Shown: positions 47,512 through 57,202, counted from the first letter of the stretch. The stretch: 63,662 nucleotides of DNA from Yoonia sp. (GCA_029252195.1 JAQXBV010000009.1:1-63662); one strand, 5' to 3'. Translations and numbers: made by a program. Notes: a model not told the origin generated them from the sequence alone.

Positions 47512-48267
47512 CTACGTGACCGCAGTGACCAACATCTGCTCTGACATGATCATCCGCGCGCGACCTTGTGATTTTGCATCATAAAGGGCCTCATCTGCGA
47601 GGCGCATATATTCCTCAAAATCACCCTGTCCTTCCATGATGATGGCTCAGACGGAGACGGTAACGCCAATATTGGCCCCGCGGGACGATTGAAATTGCAC
47701 CCCTGCTGCCAGCCGCGCACCGATCTTTTCCGCCGTGTCACGATCCGCCCCGATCAGCACAACTGCAAATTCCTCGCCGCCCAAACGCGCTACAATATCA
47801 TTGGCACGCACAGCCCCGCAGAGGTGACTGGCGATTTCCTTCAAACATAAATCCCCAACCCCATGCCCAAATGAATCGTTCACCCGTTTGAAGTGATCCA
47901 CATCAATCATCATCAAAACCCCGCCAGGATTAGGGAAAACCGAACGCACCTTGTCATAAAACGCCCGCCGATTGTGCAATCCGGTCAGCATATCAGTCGT
48001 GGCGAGTGCCATCAGATTATTTTGCATGCGTTTGAGGCGGCCAATCAGCGACAAGGCCAAAACGCAGAACGGCAAACCGGTAAATGCAGCCTCAATGGTA
48101 TTGGACAACAGTGAATCCCTTTGATCACCATACTCGATGGTGTCGCGCAGGAAATTCACCAGCCCAATCAGCAACAACAAAAGGACGACCTTCGACCAAT
48201 AGTCAAAGGTGCCGCGCAGCGCGATAAAAGCGATGGCCATGTCAGATAAGGCTATGCGGTTTGTCAT
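47512..48267 (-). pseudogene. GGDEF diguanylate cyclase gene with one in-frame TGA
   Basis: One frame of 252 codons. Two N-terminal membrane helices (about residues 24-40 and 62-77) are followed by a GGDEF domain with LTGLHNRRAFYD, MIDVDHFKRVNDSFGHGVGD and the active-site ARLGGEEFAVVL. A TGA at 47647-47649 stops translation after GVTVSV, where the family has a Gly. The expected tail (EEYMRLADEALYDAKSQGRAR) continues in the same frame to TAG at 47512. The truncated product keeps GGEEF but lacks the last strand and helix of the fold, so it is probably inactive. Confidence 0.85.
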
Positions 48268-48312
48268 AGCCAGCAGAGTGGCGCAGAAACCTTAATTATT
48301 CCTCTATCCGCT

Positions 48313-48981
48313 TTAGTCCATCCCAAGCCGATCTCTCATGAAGGCAAGCGCCACTTGTAGCCCATCAGGGGCGATACCGTGGCCGGTCCCTTTCATAATA
48401 TGGGCGTACACCTCTTTCCAGCCAGCGTTTTGCAACGACTCTGCGGCTTGCGGCAACGCTTGCGGCGGAACCACATCGTCTTGATCGCCGTGGATCAAAA
48501 GCACGGGCGGTTTGCATTGGACCTCATCGGCTAGCGAATCAGGCTCAAGCAAGCGCCCCGAAAAAGCAACGATTCCGGCAACCGCTTCTTCTCTGCGCGG
48601 AACGACATGCAGCGCCATCATCGTGCCTTGGCTGAACCCCAAGACAATGACTTGTTCTGGCAAAAGGTCTTCGTCAACCATGATCCCATCGAGGAAAGCG
48701 TTGAGGTCATCGGTTGCTCGCAACAGCCCATGGTGCGCCTCTTCCTCGGACGAACCGTCAATCCAAGGGATCGGAAACCATTGCTTGCCCATCGGAGAGC
48801 CCGCGCAATCCTCAGGCGCATCGGGCGAGATGAACAATGTGTCGGGCATGTGCTCGGCCAAGGGATCGGCCAATCCGAGTAAATCGGCCCCATTTGCACC
48901 GTATCCATGCAGAAAGATCACCGCTGATCGGGTTTCACCAGAAAGCGGCTCTTTGCGGCCTGCATTCAACGCTCGTGTCAT
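48313..48981 (-). CDS. Phospholipase/carboxylesterase family alpha/beta hydrolase
   Basis: A 222-residue alpha/beta hydrolase. It has FLHGYGANGADLLGLA (oxyanion region), nucleophile Ser in VLGFSQGTMMAL, Asp in HGDQDDVVPP and His in GTGHGIAPDGL. Family members are small esterases acting on acyl esters or lysophospholipids. The start at 48981 overlaps the upstream gene's stop (ATGA), so it is the last gene of a four-gene minus-strand unit cbiD-cobK-glycosylase-esterase. Confidence 0.88.
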   Translation of the reverse strand: MTRALNAGRKEPLSGETRSAVIFLHGYGANGADLLGLADPLAEHMPDTLFISPDAPEDCAGSPMGKQWFPIPWIDGSSEEEAHHGLLRATDDLNAFLDGIMVDEDLLPEQVIVLGFSQGTMMALHVVPRREEAVAGIVAFSGRLLEPDSLADEVQCKPPVLLIHGDQDDVVPPQALPQAAESLQNAGWKEVYAHIMKGTGHGIAPDGLQVALAFMRDRLGMD

Positions 48982-49607
48982 AAAATTCCATCCCTTTTCT
49001 TTGTCGCCCCGTAATAGGCCCAGATGATCCGCGCTGCAACTGACCGCCACGGCGACCACGCCTTGGCCATTTCACGCAATTCGCGGTCTTTGGGCCGCTC
49101 GGATAAATTAAAGATCATCCGCGCGCCCTCTTGCAGCGCCAGATCACCCGGCGCGAAAACATCCGCACGCCCCAGCGAGAAAATCGCATAAACCTCAGCC
49201 GTCCAGGCCCCAATGCCAGGCACAGCAATCAGCGTTTTGAGGACATGGTCGGTGGGCGCTTCGCGCAAGGCGATATAATCGATGTCTGCCGCCGCCAGCG
49301 CATGCACATAGCTGGCCTTTTGGCGGCTCAGCCCCAGCTCACGCAGATCATCATGGCTTACGGCCGCAATTGCAGCGCCCGTCGTCAGCCCCTCCGCCTG
49401 CAACCGTTCCCAAATCGCATTGGCCGACGCCACGCTCACTTGCTGGCCCATGATGGCATGGATAAGCGCCCCGAATCCGTCTGGTTTCAACCGCAGCGGC
49501 AGGGGCTCAATCTTCGGAAGGAGATTGGAAAATTGCGGCACATGTGCCGCCAGCCAAGCGGCCCCTTCGGCCACGTCATCCGCGCTCCGGATAATGCGCC
49601 CCGTCAC
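48978..49607 (-). CDS. DNA-3-methyladenine glycosylase II-like protein
   Basis: A 209-residue HhH-GPD glycosylase. The helix-hairpin-helix is in LIAVPGIGAWTAEVYAIFSLG and the catalytic Asp follows in ADVFAPGDLAL. It removes alkylated bases to start base excision repair. Its start overlaps the cobK stop (ATGA), although the functions are unrelated. Confidence 0.9.
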   Translation of the reverse strand: MTGRIIRSADDVAEGAAWLAAHVPQFSNLLPKIEPLPLRLKPDGFGALIHAIMGQQVSVASANAIWERLQAEGLTTGAAIAAVSHDDLRELGLSRQKASYVHALAAADIDYIALREAPTDHVLKTLIAVPGIGAWTAEVYAIFSLGRADVFAPGDLALQEGARMIFNLSERPKDRELREMAKAWSPWRSVAARIIWAYYGATKKRDGIL

Positions 49608-50332
49608 AAGGACTGCGCCCAGTCTACGGCTGCTGCAACGGTCTCGACCCGCGGAGCGTCAGGCATCGGCGGACGGGCAATCATCAACACGGGAATCCCC
49701 AAGTCTCGCGCCGCCGTCAATTTGGTCGCACTGGCCGAGCCGCCTGCGTTTTTCACTACTATCCAGTCAATCCCAAGGGCTTCAAACAGCGCCTTTTCAC
49801 GCGCCACAGGAAACGGCGGGCGGCCAATCAGGAACTCGCCCCCCTCAAAAGGAAAGGGGGCCGTCGGCGGGTCAATCAGGCGGCAAATCACACGACGGCC
49901 TTCCAGCCCCGCAAAGCGATCAAGGGTCTGGCGACCTGTTCCCAAGAATACCGTCGATCCCATGGGAATAATCGCTGCGGCATCTTCTTCACGGGCGATT
50001 TCGGTCCAATTATCCCCCGCCTGCGGCACCCAAGCGGGGCGCAACACCTGCAAATATGGCATCCCTAGCGCCGCGCAAACCCGTGCCGTGCGGTCGGTAA
50101 TGCGCGAGGCAAAGGGATGCGTGGCATCAATGACAGCCTTGATTTTTGCCTCTTTAAGATAGGCAACAAAACCTTCTTCTCCCCCGAAGCCGCCGACCCG
50201 CGTCGGCAGATCAAGCAGTTTGGCAGCGCGCGTCGCACCCGCAAGAGAGGCCACAGCCCGCACCCCCAATGCCGCCAGAGAGGTGGCAATTTCCTTGCCC
50301 TCAGACGTGCCTGCCAAAACCAGAATTGTCAT
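49604..50332 (-). CDS. cobK: Cobalt-precorrin-6A / precorrin-6A reductase
   Basis: A 242-residue CobK/CbiJ-type enzyme. It opens with ILVLAGTSEGKEIA (NADPH loop) and contains IDATHPFASRITDR, the family hallmark, and VVKNAGGSASATKLTAARDLGIPVLMIARPP near the C terminus. It reduces the macrocycle in corrin synthesis. It is translationally coupled to cbiD (upstream) and to the glycosylase gene (downstream). Confidence 0.95.
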   Translation of the reverse strand: MTILVLAGTSEGKEIATSLAALGVRAVASLAGATRAAKLLDLPTRVGGFGGEEGFVAYLKEAKIKAVIDATHPFASRITDRTARVCAALGMPYLQVLRPAWVPQAGDNWTEIAREEDAAAIIPMGSTVFLGTGRQTLDRFAGLEGRRVICRLIDPPTAPFPFEGGEFLIGRPPFPVAREKALFEALGIDWIVVKNAGGSASATKLTAARDLGIPVLMIARPPMPDAPRVETVAAAVDWAQSL

Positions 50333-51372
50333 CCACCTGCCCTCGCCAAAACCACGCCAGCGCGGTCGATTATCACGACATCATAACGCGGACCAGCAAA
50401 CCGGTCGTTGAGTTGGCGCAAGGCCGCATCGGCCACTGCCTGCGCCAGAGGTGGCCCCGCAATCTGATAGGCTTCCAGCACCGTATTCGCATCCGCCAAG
50501 CGCGGATCATCTATCAAAGCGGCAAGTGCGGCAAAGTCGACCTGAGACCGCCCCGAGTGCAAATCAATCGCCCCCTGCGCAAGTTTGGTCAGCTTGCCGA
50601 TCCCGCCCCCAATCGTGACGCGCGCCACAGGGTGTTTGACCAGATATTTCAGCATCCCCCCCGCAAAGTCACCCATATCGAGCATTGCGTGGTCGGGCAA
50701 ACCGTAAAGGTCTTGCACAACCCGCTCGCTCGTGGCGCCAGTGCAGCCCGCCACATGGGTCAGACCGTCGGCAATCGACACATCAATGCCACGATGGATC
50801 GAGGCAATCCACGCAGCGCAAGAGAACGGACGCACGACGCCCGTCGTGCCGAGCACCGACAGACCACCAACAATTCCCAACCGCGGGTTCCATGTCTTAA
50901 GGGCCAGTGCCGCGCCATCGCGGATCGACACGGTGATTGTCACATGAGGTGTCTTGCCATAGATCGCTGCGGCCTCGGCCACCACCTCGTCCATCATGGC
51001 GCGCGGCACAGGGTTGATTGCAGGCTCGCCCACACCAATCGGCAGGCCCGCCTTGGTCACGGTGCCAACACCCTCGCCCGCCTTGAACACTATGCCACCA
51101 TCTGACGCCGAAACCCGCACGATAATGAGCGCACCGTGTGTCACGTCGGGATCATCGCCCGCGTCCTTGATAATGCCAGCCGCGGCCCAGCCCGCGCCCG
51201 CATCACGATGAGCCAGCGCAAAGGTGGGCGTCTCGCCCTTGGGCAAGGTAATCTGCACATCCGCGCCAAACGCCCCGCCCCACAGGCGTTGCAAGGCCGC
51301 TTTGGTCGCGGCCGTGGCACAAGCGCCCGTGGTCCAGCCACGTCGCAACGCAGGTTTTGGTAACTCTTCCAT
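50329..51372 (-). CDS. cbiD: Cobalt-precorrin-5B C1-methyltransferase
   Basis: A 347-residue CbiD with RRGWTTGACATAATKAAL at the N terminus, HVAGCTGATSERVVQ and GGGIGKLTKLAQGAIDLHSGRSQVDF. CbiD methylates C1 in the corrin route. Its presence with CobK suggests a CbiD-type variant pathway common in roseobacters instead of CobF. The start at 51372 fits the family; its ribosome site is weak. It diverges from cobA with about 100 bp between them. Confidence 0.94.
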   Translation of the reverse strand: MEELPKPALRRGWTTGACATAATKAALQRLWGGAFGADVQITLPKGETPTFALAHRDAGAGWAAAGIIKDAGDDPDVTHGALIIVRVSASDGGIVFKAGEGVGTVTKAGLPIGVGEPAINPVPRAMMDEVVAEAAAIYGKTPHVTITVSIRDGAALALKTWNPRLGIVGGLSVLGTTGVVRPFSCAAWIASIHRGIDVSIADGLTHVAGCTGATSERVVQDLYGLPDHAMLDMGDFAGGMLKYLVKHPVARVTIGGGIGKLTKLAQGAIDLHSGRSQVDFAALAALIDDPRLADANTVLEAYQIAGPPLAQAVADAALRQLNDRFAGPRYDVVIIDRAGVVLARAGG

Positions 51373-51469
51373 GTCTTTGACTATAGGAAGCAAATCGCTT
51401 GCCGCCAATCCGCAAAGAGGTGTCGTTTGTCGCCTTTCCTCTGGCGCGGAGTTTGGGCATAATAGCATC

Positions 51470-52321
51470 ATGAACACAGAGACCTCCCTTCCCGCCTTTG
51501 AATGGCCCACGCTTGAGAAAGGCTGGGTCTGGCTTTGCGGCGCCGGTCCCGGCGATCCGGGGCTTTTGACCTTGCATGCGCTCAATGCGCTCCGGCAGGC
51601 GGATGTGGTCATCTATGACGCGCTGGTTCAGGAGGCGATCCTGTCTTGGGCGCCGCAGGCCGAGCATATCTACGCAGGCAAGCGCGGCGGCAAACCCTCG
51701 GCCAAGCAGCGCGACATTTCCTTGCAACTTGTTGATCTGGCGCGCGAAGGCAAGCGTGTCTTGCGGCTCAAGGGCGGTGACCCGTTCGTATTCGGGCGCG
51801 GCGGTGAAGAGGCGCAGACCCTCGTGCAGCACGGCGTGCCTGTGCGGATCATTCCGGGCATTTCGGCTGGGATCGGCGGGTTGGCCTATGCGGGCATTCC
51901 GGTCACACACCGCGACGTCAACCAATCGGTCACTTTTGTGACAGGTCACGACCAATCAGGCGACACGCCAAGCTCGCTGGACTGGACATCTATCTCCAAA
52001 GGCTCTCAAGTCCTCGTGATCTATATGGGCATGAAGAATATCGCCCAAATTGCTCAGAAACTGGTCTCCGCAGGCCGCGCTCTGTCAGAACCTGTCGCGG
52101 TTGTGGCCAACGCCACAACCCCGCACCAGCGGGTCTTGGAAACCACCCTCGGGGCCGTCGTCGCAGATGTAGAGGCCGCGGGCATGGAACCGCCCGCCAT
52201 TTTCTGCATTGGCAGATCGGTTTTAATGCGCCAAGTCCTTGATTGGCAAGGCCAAGCGGCAGGCGAAGCACCGCGCGACCTTGATCCGCTAGGGCGCGGA
52301 CGGCCGGCTGAAAGCGCATGA
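51470..52321 (+). CDS. cobA: Uroporphyrinogen-III C-methyltransferase
   Basis: A 283-residue SUMT. The SAM-binding motifs are WLCGAGPGDPGLLTLHAL and RLKGGDPFVFGRGGEEAQTL; VTFVTGHDQSG and VIYMGMKNI are further family segments. It methylates C2 and C7 of uroporphyrinogen III to precorrin-2, the branch to cobalamin and siroheme. The start is placed at ATG 51470 (MNTETSLPAF). Its stop overlaps the cobB start (ATGA). Confidence 0.94.
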   Translation: MNTETSLPAFEWPTLEKGWVWLCGAGPGDPGLLTLHALNALRQADVVIYDALVQEAILSWAPQAEHIYAGKRGGKPSAKQRDISLQLVDLAREGKRVLRLKGGDPFVFGRGGEEAQTLVQHGVPVRIIPGISAGIGGLAYAGIPVTHRDVNQSVTFVTGHDQSGDTPSSLDWTSISKGSQVLVIYMGMKNIAQIAQKLVSAGRALSEPVAVVANATTPHQRVLETTLGAVVADVEAAGMEPPAIFCIGRSVLMRQVLDWQGQAAGEAPRDLDPLGRGRPAESA

Positions 52322-53577
52322 GATTTCAGATCGCGGCCCCCTCTTCAGGCAGCGGTAAAACCACGATCACCTTGGGGCTTTTGCGGGCATTTGCGCAAAA
52401 TGGCGTGACCATCTCTGGCGCGAAATCCGGCCCCGACTACATAGACCCCCGCTTTCATGAGGCGGCCTGCGGGCAGCCGTGTTTCAACCTCGATGCATGG
52501 GCCATGACCCCCGCGCGGATCATCGCACTCGCAGCCTCCGGCAACCTGATCGTTGAAGGGGCAATGGGGCTTTTTGATGGTGCGCCACCTGTTGGCAAAG
52601 GGGCATGCGCCGATCTGGCCCGTCTTCTTGATCTGCCCGTGGTTCTGGTTGTCGATGCGGGTCGCATGGCGCAATCCGTGGCCCCCATCGTGCAGGGATT
52701 TGCGCGCTTTGATCCAACCGTAAAAATCGCGGGCGTAATCCTCAATAATGTCGGCTCACCGCGCCATGAGGTCATGTTACGCGATGCGCTCGCCCGCATC
52801 GACATGCGCGTTTTCGGGGCCGTGCCGCGCAATGGCACGCTGGGCACACCTTCGCGCCATCTCGGACTTGTCCAAGCGCAAGAGCGGCCAGATCTTGATG
52901 CCTTCCTCGACACCGCCGCCGAGATCATGCGGCAAAATGTTGATCTCGCCGCGCTTTCGCAGCTTGGCGCCGACACCCCACCGCCCAGTGCCCCAATCAA
53001 GCCAACCGCTCCCGCGCAACGCATCGCGATTGCCCAAGACGCAGCCTTCGCCTTTGCCTATCCGCATCTTTTGCGCGACTGGCGTGCGGCTGGTGCCACG
53101 ATTTCCGTCTTCTCACCGCTGGCCGATGAGGCCGCCCCTGATTGCGATCTGATCTATCTGCCGGGCGGCTATCCGGAGCTTCACGCAGGCCAGCTGGCAA
53201 GCAATACAAACTTCATCCAAAGCCTGAGAAAAGCACCAAAACATATTGAAATTTATGGAGAATGCGGCGGCTACATGATGCTAGGTGAAACCCTGATCGA
53301 CGCGGAGGGCACGGTACATCAAATGGCAGGTCTGCTGCCGCTCGGCACCTCTTTTGCCGCGCGCAAACTGCATCTCGGTTACCGCAACGTCCACACTACA
53401 GACGGCCCTTTCAAAGGTCCGTGGAAAGCCCACGAATTCCACTACGCCACAACGCTGCACGCCAAAGGCACACCGCTTTTCGACGCCACCGACGCCACCA
53501 ACGCGCCCCTACCCGCCATGGGGCTGCGCCAAGGGCGCGTCAGCGGGTCGTTCGCACATATTATAGATCGTGCATAA
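52318..53577 (+). CDS. cobB: Cobyrinate / hydrogenobyrinate a,c-diamide synthase
   Basis: A 419-residue CobB/CbiA. The N-terminal P-loop is IAAPSSGSGKTT (residues 5-16) with GAKSGPDYIDPRFHE following. The C-terminal glutamine amidotransferase domain has the nucleophile Cys in IYGECGGYMMLG. It amidates the a and c side chains. It is coupled to cobA; no other cob genes follow, so the rest of the pathway lies elsewhere. Confidence 0.95.
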   Translation: MRFQIAAPSSGSGKTTITLGLLRAFAQNGVTISGAKSGPDYIDPRFHEAACGQPCFNLDAWAMTPARIIALAASGNLIVEGAMGLFDGAPPVGKGACADLARLLDLPVVLVVDAGRMAQSVAPIVQGFARFDPTVKIAGVILNNVGSPRHEVMLRDALARIDMRVFGAVPRNGTLGTPSRHLGLVQAQERPDLDAFLDTAAEIMRQNVDLAALSQLGADTPPPSAPIKPTAPAQRIAIAQDAAFAFAYPHLLRDWRAAGATISVFSPLADEAAPDCDLIYLPGGYPELHAGQLASNTNFIQSLRKAPKHIEIYGECGGYMMLGETLIDAEGTVHQMAGLLPLGTSFAARKLHLGYRNVHTTDGPFKGPWKAHEFHYATTLHAKGTPLFDATDATNAPLPAMGLRQGRVSGSFAHIIDRA

Positions 53578-53622
53578 CTTCAGGTATTGCCACCGCACAA
53601 TTGCGCGCTTACCGATACCGGC

Positions 53623-54840
53623 ATGACAGAAATTTTCGATGATCGCCGCGCCAAGCGCAATGTAACCGTCCTTGTCGCAGCCCAAGCGATCCTTGGTGCG
53701 CAAATGCCGATGATCTTTGTGATTGGCGGACTTGCGGGCGGTATGCTTTCACCAAATCCTTGTCTCGCGACCTTGCCGATTTCCTTTATCGTCTTCGGCT
53801 CGATGATCACCGCCCCTTGGCTCAGCCCGCTGATGCAGCGCAATGGCCGTCGGTTCGGATTCTTCTTGGGTGCGGCGGCTGGTGCTGTAGGAGCGATGAT
53901 TTCGGCCTATGGCCTGTATATCGGATCATTCTATCTGCTCCTGCTTGGCTCACTGCTGACAGGTATCTATATGTCTGCGCAGGGCTTTTATCGTTTTGCG
54001 GCAACCGATACCGCCTCTGACGCGTTCCGGCCCAAGGCGATCTCTTATGTGATGGCAGGCGGGCTGATCTCGGCGATTATCGGCCCGCAACTCAATAAAC
54101 TTGTGCAAGACGCCTTTGTCGTGCCCTTCCTTGGGACATATCTGACGGTCGCAGCGCTCAACCTTTTCGGCATGCTGCTCTTTCTCGGACTTGACCTGCC
54201 AAAAGGTACCAAGGGCCAGCTGATTGCAGCTGACGCACCCAAAGCCCGCTCGCGCCGCGAACTTCTGCGCGATCCGCGCATTATGGTCGCCGTGATTTGC
54301 GGCATGGTGGCCTATTCACTGATGAACATCGTGATGACCTCGACGCCGCTGGCCGTGGTCGGCTGCGGCTTTACCAAGAATAACGCCAACGATATCGTCT
54401 CGGCCCATGTGCTGGCGATGTTCATCCCGTCGTTCTTTACGGGCCACCTGATTGCGCGTTTTGGCGTGGAAAAGATTATCGCAACAGGTCTCGTGATCCT
54501 GATGGGGACTGGCATTGTCGCGCTTTCAGGCGTTGAAATCATCAACTTCTTTGGCGCTTTGATCCTGCTTGGGGTCGGTTGGAACTTGGGCTTTATCGGG
54601 GCGACGACGATGCTTGCGGGCGCACATGCGCCACATGAGCGCGGCGTGGTGCAGGGTATGAACGACATGATCGTTTTCGGCATGGTGACCATCGCGTCGC
54701 TGGCCTCTGGCGGCCTGATGAACTGCTCTGGCGGCACGGCGGTCGAGGGCTGGGACGCGGTCAATATGGCGATGGTGCCCTTCCTGCTTTTGGCCGGTGG
54801 CGCGTTGATCTGGCTCTCCAAGGTCGAGAAATCAGCCTAG
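53623..54840 (+). CDS. MFS transporter
   Basis: A 405-residue major facilitator with about 12 hydrophobic helices. The loop LMQRNGRRFGFFLGAA after helix 2 resembles the MFS motif A position. A substrate cannot be assigned. The start at 53623 (MTEIFDDRRAKRN) is chosen by the sharp onset of family-like sequence; no strong ribosome-binding site is visible. The stop overlaps the convergent downstream gene by 9 bp. Confidence 0.88.
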   Translation: MTEIFDDRRAKRNVTVLVAAQAILGAQMPMIFVIGGLAGGMLSPNPCLATLPISFIVFGSMITAPWLSPLMQRNGRRFGFFLGAAAGAVGAMISAYGLYIGSFYLLLLGSLLTGIYMSAQGFYRFAATDTASDAFRPKAISYVMAGGLISAIIGPQLNKLVQDAFVVPFLGTYLTVAALNLFGMLLFLGLDLPKGTKGQLIAADAPKARSRRELLRDPRIMVAVICGMVAYSLMNIVMTSTPLAVVGCGFTKNNANDIVSAHVLAMFIPSFFTGHLIARFGVEKIIATGLVILMGTGIVALSGVEIINFFGALILLGVGWNLGFIGATTMLAGAHAPHERGVVQGMNDMIVFGMVTIASLASGGLMNCSGGTAVEGWDAVNMAMVPFLLLAGGALIWLSKVEKSA

Positions 54841-55566
54841 CAGACTGGCTTTCATCAGTTGAAGCGTTTGCCGCAGTGGGGTCACTTCTAACGCACCGTG
54901 CACCACACGCTGCGGGTCCGCAATTGCGCGCTTGAGCGTTGATTTTGCTAGGAAACCTGCAAGAGCTACATCTTTGGGCAATGCGCCACGCTTAAGCCGC
55001 TTCAAAGCGTCACCAGCAAGTTCGCGGACCCCGTCAGAGGTGCCATCAACCAGCGGCTTGCGCCCGCGGCTTTCAAGTTCGGGGATAGCCCGCATGAAGT
55101 TCGCAACACCGATACCGTAAGCATAGTCGCGCCCTGACGGTTCATTCTCCATCCCCAAGAGCCGCGCTGCGGTCCACAAAAGCCCGCCCGTGGTGCCGTC
55201 GATATACTCGTCAAAATGGGTCTGGTCCTCGAAGGCATCAGAATAGATGTCCCAACGCCGCGCGGCCACCAATCTAGACAGGGTCAAGGCGCCTTGGCTG
55301 TCCAACACCTCGGCCAATGCATCGACAACCTCGTGCTTGCGCGCAGGGGCGCCGGCACCGATTTCCTCAAGCGCATCGGCCCACCATTGCAGGCGCATCT
55401 CGGCGATCATCGGCTCTTTGGTCACCCAAGGGGCACGGGTCACTTCGATGTTAAACGCATAAAGCGGAAACAGAACACGACGCGCAGGCACATTTGCGGC
55501 CATGACTGCTCGGAACCCCTCTGGATCGCCCTTCTGGACGATTTCGGCGCAGGCAATCAGGCTCAC
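54832..55566 (-). CDS. Squalene/phytoene synthase-fold protein (NDUFAF6-like)
   Basis: A 244-residue protein of the trans-isoprenyl synthase superfamily. Where true synthases have the first Asp-rich metal motif, this protein reads LFPLYAFNIEVTRAPWVTKE. That is the pattern of the NDUFAF6 group (mitochondrial complex I assembly factor and alphaproteobacterial relatives), which is thought to lack synthase activity. A role in respiratory complex I assembly is therefore more likely than carotenoid synthesis. Its start overlaps the cimA stop by 4 bp. Confidence 0.78.
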   Translation of the reverse strand: MSLIACAEIVQKGDPEGFRAVMAANVPARRVLFPLYAFNIEVTRAPWVTKEPMIAEMRLQWWADALEEIGAGAPARKHEVVDALAEVLDSQGALTLSRLVAARRWDIYSDAFEDQTHFDEYIDGTTGGLLWTAARLLGMENEPSGRDYAYGIGVANFMRAIPELESRGRKPLVDGTSDGVRELAGDALKRLKRGALPKDVALAGFLAKSTLKRAIADPQRVVHGALEVTPLRQTLQLMKASLLG

Positions 55567-57185
55567 GGCGCTTTGGCCCCGTCACGGATCAGCTTCCAGT
55601 TGATCGCATCAACCAGCGCATCAAACGAGGCATCAACGATGTTGGCAGAGACACCAACCGTCGACCAACGGCGGTTCTGGCCATCTTCGCTGTCGATGAT
55701 GACGCGGGTCACCGCCTCTGTGCCGCCGTCGGTGATACGCACCTTGAAATCAACCAGATGCATATCTTCAATCAGCTCTTGATATGGGCCCAAGTCCTTG
55801 GCCAGTGCCCGCCAAAGCGCGTTCACGGGGCCGCGATCCTTGCCGTCCGCGCCTTGGCTTTCTGAGACGTTCAGCACCTTCTCGCCGTTTACTTTCACGA
55901 CCACGACTGCCTCGGAAAGCGAGACCATTTTGTTGCGCTTATTTCGGCGGCGCTCGACGGTCACACGGTAGCGTTTGACCTCGAAAAACGCGGGGAGCAG
56001 GCCCAGTTCTTCGCGGGCGAGCAACTCGAAGCTGGCCTGTGCTGTATCATAGGAATAGCCGCGCGATTCCATCTCTTTGATCCGGTCCAGAATGCGTCCA
56101 AGTGCGGGATCGGATTTCTCGACCTCAAGGCCCGCTTGCAGCAAACGCTCTCTGAGATTTGACTGCCCCGCTTGATTGGACATGGGAACAATACGGCTAT
56201 TGCCGACTAAGCCCGGATCAATATGTTCATACGTTGAAGGATCCTTGGCGATCGCCGAGGCATGCAAACCTGCCTTGTGGGCAAAGGCAGAGGCCCCAAC
56301 AAATGGCGCTTGCTTGGCAGGAACACGATTGAGAATGTCGTCAAGCATCCGCGACGCCTTGCGCAGCCCGCGTAGCGCATCGAGGGTGACACCCGTCTGA
56401 AGGGTACTGGCGAAAGGCTCTTTGAGCAGCAACGTCGGGATCAAAGTCGTCAGGTTCGCGTTGCCGCAACGTTCGCCCAAACCGTTAAGCGTGCCTTGAA
56501 TCTGACGTGCACCAGCCAGCACGGCCGCGAGCGAATTGGCAACAGCATTCTCGGTGTCGTTATGGGTGTGGATTCCGATATGGTCGCCCGGAATGCCGCT
56601 CGCGATGACGGCTTTCACGATGTCACCGACTTCGTGGGGCAGCGTGCCACCATTGGTATCGCAAAGGACAATCCAACGGGCGCCTGCACTGTAGGCGGCT
56701 TGCAGTGCTTCCAAGGCATAGGCTGGGTTCGCCTTATAGCCATCAAAGAAATGCTCAGCATCAAACATAGCTTCGCGGCCCTGCTGGACGAGATAAGCAA
56801 AGCTGGCCGCAAGGTTTTCAGTGTTTTCGGCAAGCGTAATCCCAAGTGCCGTTTTGACATGAAATTCATGGGATTTGCCCACCAAACAAACGGCAGGTGT
56901 GTTCGCATTCATCACGGCAGCCAAGACGTCATCGTTTTCAGCGGAACGGCCGGTTCGTTTTGTCATGCCAAAGGCTGTCAGTGTCGCGCGGGTCTTGGGC
57001 GGGGCCTCAAAAAACTCCGAATCCGTCGGGTTCGCACCAGGCCAGCCGCCCTCAATATAATCGATACACAGACTATCAAGCACCTCAGCGATCCGAAGCT
57101 TTTCCGAGGTCGAGAACTGGACGCCCTGTGTCTGCTGCCCGTCGCGCAGGGTTGTATCAAAAAGATAAAGACGCTCTTTCACCAT
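55563..57185 (-). CDS. cimA: Citramalate synthase
   Basis: A 540-residue CimA of the LeuA-like family. The HMGL-type TIM barrel has LFDTTLRDGQQTQGVQFS (catalytic Arg and Asp), HTHNDTENAVANSLAAVLAG (metal-binding His) and a C-terminal LeuA regulatory domain (about residues 410-535) for isoleucine feedback. It condenses pyruvate and acetyl-CoA to citramalate in a threonine-independent isoleucine route. It lies 66 bp after cysS on the same strand, with two hairpins between. Confidence 0.93.
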   Translation of the reverse strand: MVKERLYLFDTTLRDGQQTQGVQFSTSEKLRIAEVLDSLCIDYIEGGWPGANPTDSEFFEAPPKTRATLTAFGMTKRTGRSAENDDVLAAVMNANTPAVCLVGKSHEFHVKTALGITLAENTENLAASFAYLVQQGREAMFDAEHFFDGYKANPAYALEALQAAYSAGARWIVLCDTNGGTLPHEVGDIVKAVIASGIPGDHIGIHTHNDTENAVANSLAAVLAGARQIQGTLNGLGERCGNANLTTLIPTLLLKEPFASTLQTGVTLDALRGLRKASRMLDDILNRVPAKQAPFVGASAFAHKAGLHASAIAKDPSTYEHIDPGLVGNSRIVPMSNQAGQSNLRERLLQAGLEVEKSDPALGRILDRIKEMESRGYSYDTAQASFELLAREELGLLPAFFEVKRYRVTVERRRNKRNKMVSLSEAVVVVKVNGEKVLNVSESQGADGKDRGPVNALWRALAKDLGPYQELIEDMHLVDFKVRITDGGTEAVTRVIIDSEDGQNRRWSTVGVSANIVDASFDALVDAINWKLIRDGAKAP

Positions 57186-57202
57186 ATCAACGCACCCCGC
57201 CC

